Of a DNA stretch of 64,000 nucleotides, positions 61,395-64,000 are shown piece by piece. Numbering within the stretch: position 1 is the first letter of the stretch; each line of letters opens with the position of its first letter. Under the pieces are notes generated by a model, which worked only from the letters and a program-made list of their open reading frames with translations, did not search any database and was not told the origin of the DNA. This DNA is from Armatimonadetes bacterium Uphvl-Ar2 (GTDB taxonomy: Bacteria > Armatimonadota > Fimbriimonadia > Fimbriimonadales > Fimbriimonadaceae), in the NCBI GenBank assembly GCA_002162095.1, contig CP021424.1, positions 496,001 through 560,000 of the forward strand. Direction: 5' to 3'. The translations under genes and the position numbers were made by a program.

Positions 61395-62324
61395 TTAGTT
61401 CAACGCTCCCTGGGTGACATTGAGGAACACGTCTTCCAGGTCCACACCTTCCTCTCGGACTTCCATCACCGGGTAGCCGGCGTTCACGATGGCGCGGACG
61501 AGCTCCACCTGGTTCTCATGCGAGCCGTCGAAGTCCACCTTCACCGTGGTGGCCCCCATCAAATAGGTGTTTTGGATGTTCGGCTTGCCGTGGAGCCACA
61601 TGCTGAGCTCGGACGCCCGGTCCATCACCCGGAACTCCAAGACCTTGATGGACTTCAGCCCGCGGGCGATTTCGTCCACCCCGCCAAAGGCCAGCATATT
61701 GCCGCGCTCGATGATGCCCACCTTGTTGCAAAAGTCGGCCAGCTCCGGCAAGATGTGCGACGAAACCAAGATGATCTTGCCCATGCGACCCAGCTCGGCC
61801 AGCAGTTCCTTCAGTTCGGCGCGGGCGCGCGGGTCCAGGCCGCTCGCGGGCTCGTCCAGCAACAGCAAGGTCGGGTCGTGCACCAGGCACCGGGCCAGGC
61901 ACAGTCGCTGCTGCATGCCTCGGCTGAGCGAAGCCACCATCGCGTCCCGCTTAAAGGTGAGGTCGGTGAGTTCCAGCACGTTGTCAATCACGCCCGGGCG
62001 ATCCTTCACTGGCACCGAATACAGCGCCGAGAAGTAATCCAGATACTCCCAAACCTTCACGTCGTCGTAAAGGCCAAAGAAGTCCGGCATGTAGCCAATG
62101 CGCTTGCGGACTTCCAGCGGGTGCTCGGTGATGTCGAAGCCATCCAAACGGGCCGTGCCGTGAGTGGGCTCCAGCAGCGTGGCCAGCATTTTGATCGTGG
62201 TCGTCTTTCCGGCGCCGTTGCTGCCGATGAACCCGAACACATCGCCGGGTTCCAGCGTAAAGGACACGTCGGTGACGGCCGTAAATGATCCGTAGTTCTT
62301 GTGGAGATTCAGGACTTCGAGCAT
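61395..62324 (-). CDS. ABC transporter ATP-binding protein
   Basis: The product has 309 residues. Walker A is GFIGSNGAGKTTTIKMLATL, the signature ASLSRGMQQRLCLARCLVHD, Walker B LLLLDEPASGLDP, and the H-loop VSSHILPEL. The C-terminal 80 residues are the extension found in ABC-2 export ATPases. With permeases on both sides it forms a transporter driven from one ATPase, possibly with a heterodimeric permease. Confidence 0.93.
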   Translation of the reverse strand: MLEVLNLHKNYGSFTAVTDVSFTLEPGDVFGFIGSNGAGKTTTIKMLATLLEPTHGTARLDGFDITEHPLEVRKRIGYMPDFFGLYDDVKVWEYLDYFSALYSVPVKDRPGVIDNVLELTDLTFKRDAMVASLSRGMQQRLCLARCLVHDPTLLLLDEPASGLDPRARAELKELLAELGRMGKIILVSSHILPELADFCNKVGIIERGNMLAFGGVDEIARGLKSIKVLEFRVMDRASELSMWLHGKPNIQNTYLMGATTVKVDFDGSHENQVELVRAIVNAGYPVMEVREEGVDLEDVFLNVTQGALN

Positions 62325-62328
62325 GGTG

Positions 62329-63153
62329 TTAGCCAGAGACAGCGGCCCCCGCCGCCTGGGTTTCCCGGCTCATGCGCCGGATCGCAAAGACGAGTAAGCC
62401 CGCACCGAGGGCTAGCTGCCAGCCAATCACAATGAAGCTGGACAGGGATGAGTATTCCGAGAAGCCGACGAGGGCAAAGAATGCCGCCATGGGGTGCCAC
62501 ATACTGATGCCCGCCTCCCCCCAAAAGATCGAACTCAGGATGATCGGAACGATCAGATAAACCACGATCCAGAGCGCGAACGACAGGAGCAGCGACGCCG
62601 CCACCCGCTGTGTCATGGCGCTCACCGCCATGGTCAGGCACATGGCGAAGAAGCTACTTGAGACGAGGTAGCCCAGCAACGCCACCATCACCACCGCCGC
62701 CGGCAGATTGTCCCCCCAGGTCAAGCCATTCTCCTTAAAGAACGCTCGCCCCAGGCCACTGGCCAGCAAGAAAACCGGCACGCACACCAGGATCGCGGTG
62801 ATGGCGGGCACCGCCCGGGTGAGCTTGCCCAATACAATCTGCTTGGCCGTCAGCGGGGTGGTCAGCAGCACTTCCATACTGCGCTTTTCGCGCTCCCGAG
62901 CCAGCGCCCCGTGCAAGGTGATAATGCTCACCAAGCCGAGCAGCACCCAGGCAATCGGGAAGGCCACGGTGGTGTCCACCAAGAACGAATACCGCGCCAC
63001 CGCACCGATGATGCCCAGCACCACCACGCACACCGCCGCGATGACCAACTTGGCCTGCAGGTTATCGCCCTTCAGACCCAGCCACCGGCGAAGCACGATG
63101 CGCGTTTCCGCCAGCATCGGGTTGCGCTCTTCCCAGCGCATCCACAGGCTCAC
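62329..63153 (-). CDS. ABC-2 type transporter permease
   Basis: The product has 274 residues with six hydrophobic segments. The cytoplasmic loop ALAREREKRSMEVLLTTPLT is the ABC-2 family marker (EREKRTxExLLxTPL). Its start overlaps the stop of the gene upstream by 4 bp (ATGA/GTGA type), and the ATPase follows 4 bp after its stop. It is probably the second half of the export channel. Confidence 0.88.
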   Translation of the reverse strand: MSLWMRWEERNPMLAETRIVLRRWLGLKGDNLQAKLVIAAVCVVVLGIIGAVARYSFLVDTTVAFPIAWVLLGLVSIITLHGALAREREKRSMEVLLTTPLTAKQIVLGKLTRAVPAITAILVCVPVFLLASGLGRAFFKENGLTWGDNLPAAVVMVALLGYLVSSSFFAMCLTMAVSAMTQRVAASLLLSFALWIVVYLIVPIILSSIFWGEAGISMWHPMAAFFALVGFSEYSSLSSFIVIGWQLALGAGLLVFAIRRMSRETQAAGAAVSG

Positions 63154-64000
63154 TTTTGCACCTCCAGCAGCCGACCAGCTAGGGAGATCTCGCCCTTCAC
63201 ACTGGTGGCCCCACCAACGCCAAAGGTTTTGGCGTCGGGCGTCATCAGGGCCAAGAACGAACCCGCGGGTTGGGTGGGGGTGCGAGCTTCCACCGTTCGC
63301 ACTTTGAGTTCACCTCGTCCACCCGGCTTCAAATCGGTGAGCGTCATGTATTCCCGGCCCGACCAAATCTGCACCCGGTCAAGTTGAAAGGCGGTGCGGT
63401 TCACCAGCGTGGCCTTACCCTGGCTCCTCTCGAGGACCAGCGACTGCGGATCCCAAGGCAACGTCTGCGCAAAGGCAAACTGCCGAATCTGCAACGCATT
63501 CGAGGTCACGCCCTTGGCTTCTAGGGTGCCCGTGTCAATGAGTTCGGCGGGCAAATCCGATTGCGAGTTCATAAACGCCGCCATCGGGTTATCCGAGCGC
63601 ACCGGCCACATCGTCTCGATGCCGTCCAGCTTCCAATCGCCCTGTTGGGCTTGCCCGAAGTACAGCCGCTGGCGCCCCATCACCTGCATTTCTTGGCTCA
63701 GCGGGTCCACGGTCGCCATCCCGACTAGCACCGAGGCCGTCCCTGCCGTGGCCGGCATCCGAATCTGGGCGAACAGCAACCCGGCGAACAGCAGGCTGAT
63801 CAGCGGTGAGGTCGTCCAGATCAGTTCGCGGCGATTGAGCCGGTGCAGGACAAAGAAGTTGAGCGGGCCGACGATGAAGATGTAAGTCAGCAAGATGCCC
63901 AGGAGCAGGGCAAAAGAGGGCGGCTTCACCTCCATATTGCTCCCCGAGACATCGTCCAGTGACGAAAAACCCGCGTTGCGGTCCGTTTCTCGCACGCTAT
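63150..64000 (-). CDS. Membrane protein at the operon head (partial, runs off the right edge)
   Basis: Only the C-terminal 283 codons are in the window; the frame is open to the right edge. Two transmembrane segments are visible (FALLLGILLTYIFIVGPLNF and LISLLFAGLLFA). The GPLNFFVLHRLNRRELIW stretch between them is a mark of large membrane proteins placed before ABC/MoxR/VWA genes in planctomycetes, armatimonads and others. The rest is a beta-rich exterior part (QIRQFAFAQTLPWDPQSLVL). It overlaps the permease start by 4 bp. Confidence 0.7.
   Translation of the reverse strand, partial: SVRETDRNAGFSSLDDVSGSNMEVKPPSFALLLGILLTYIFIVGPLNFFVLHRLNRRELIWTTSPLISLLFAGLLFAQIRMPATAGTASVLVGMATVDPLSQEMQVMGRQRLYFGQAQQGDWKLDGIETMWPVRSDNPMAAFMNSQSDLPAELIDTGTLEAKGVTSNALQIRQFAFAQTLPWDPQSLVLERSQGKATLVNRTAFQLDRVQIWSGREYMTLTDLKPGGRGELKVRTVEARTPTQPAGSFLALMTPDAKTFGVGGATSVKGEISLAGRLLEVQK

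Overview
The window is GC-rich bacterial chromosome. Three PEP-CTERM proteins, a prepilin-type protein of the planctomycete/armatimonad kind, a basic secretory family protein, a PA14/beta-propeller/DUF1080 protein and a Tat-exported Gfo/Idh/MocA oxidoreductase together suggest Armatimonadota (Fimbriimonadales-like). That placement is inferred from gene content, not from a marker gene.

Region 1 (1-14092) is a mobile defence island with nearly all genes on the minus strand. It starts at a tyrosine integrase (12771-13913) beside a 3'-terminal fragment of a tRNA-Asn gene (about 14046-14092), which is the expected scar of integration into a tRNA. Inside are a PUA/EVE-like + PD-(D/E)XK nuclease, an alarmone-hydrolase-like HD protein, an N-formylglutamate amidohydrolase-like protein and an unrecognised protein with a possibly broken start. 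Then comes a class 1 DISARM system: drmD, drmMI and the 5' end of drmA, which runs off the left edge. A fic gene sits between drmMI and drmA. Tail-to-tail with it on the other strand is a 58-codon ORF carrying the SxxxEG motif of Fic antitoxins.

Region 2 (14217-31569) is ordinary chromosome mixed with remnants. It has a GNAT acetyltransferase, a DUF1801 protein, a sulfatase cut off just before its catalytic cysteine, two PEP-CTERM genes, a secreted metalloprotease-like protein, a lipoprotein, a three-gene sugar operon with its AraC regulator, a copper chaperone-like protein, a cytochrome/DUF2231 membrane protein and a PDZ-hydrolase. Among these are three RHS loci. One (18993-21610) is scrambled and carries a peptidoglycan-enzyme-like tip with a candidate lipoprotein immunity gene. 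The other two (28518-29706 and 30249-31290) are tandem orphan tips. They share a 290-bp core repeat, and each has a different membrane tip, a small overlapping membrane-protein partner and the tail of a degraded tyrosine recombinase.

Region 3 (31568-48994) is metabolic and envelope core. It holds deoC + ALDH16, pruA, a PEP-CTERM gene, an oxidoreductase, an LD-carboxypeptidase, a three-gene lipid/glycolipid operon (LpxH-like phosphoesterase, internally duplicated membrane protein, MGDG-synthase-like glycosyltransferase), a prepilin-like protein and a six-PAS diguanylate cyclase.

Region 4 (48995-64000), all on the minus strand, begins with a frameshifted MinD/FlhG-like ATPase and an acidic protein with FliM-like motifs and an MshEN-like tail. 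The rest is one tightly packed operon: a partial membrane protein, two ABC-2 permeases with their ATPase, a Gln-rich membrane protein, MoxR, DUF58 and two VWA membrane proteins. It runs off the right edge.
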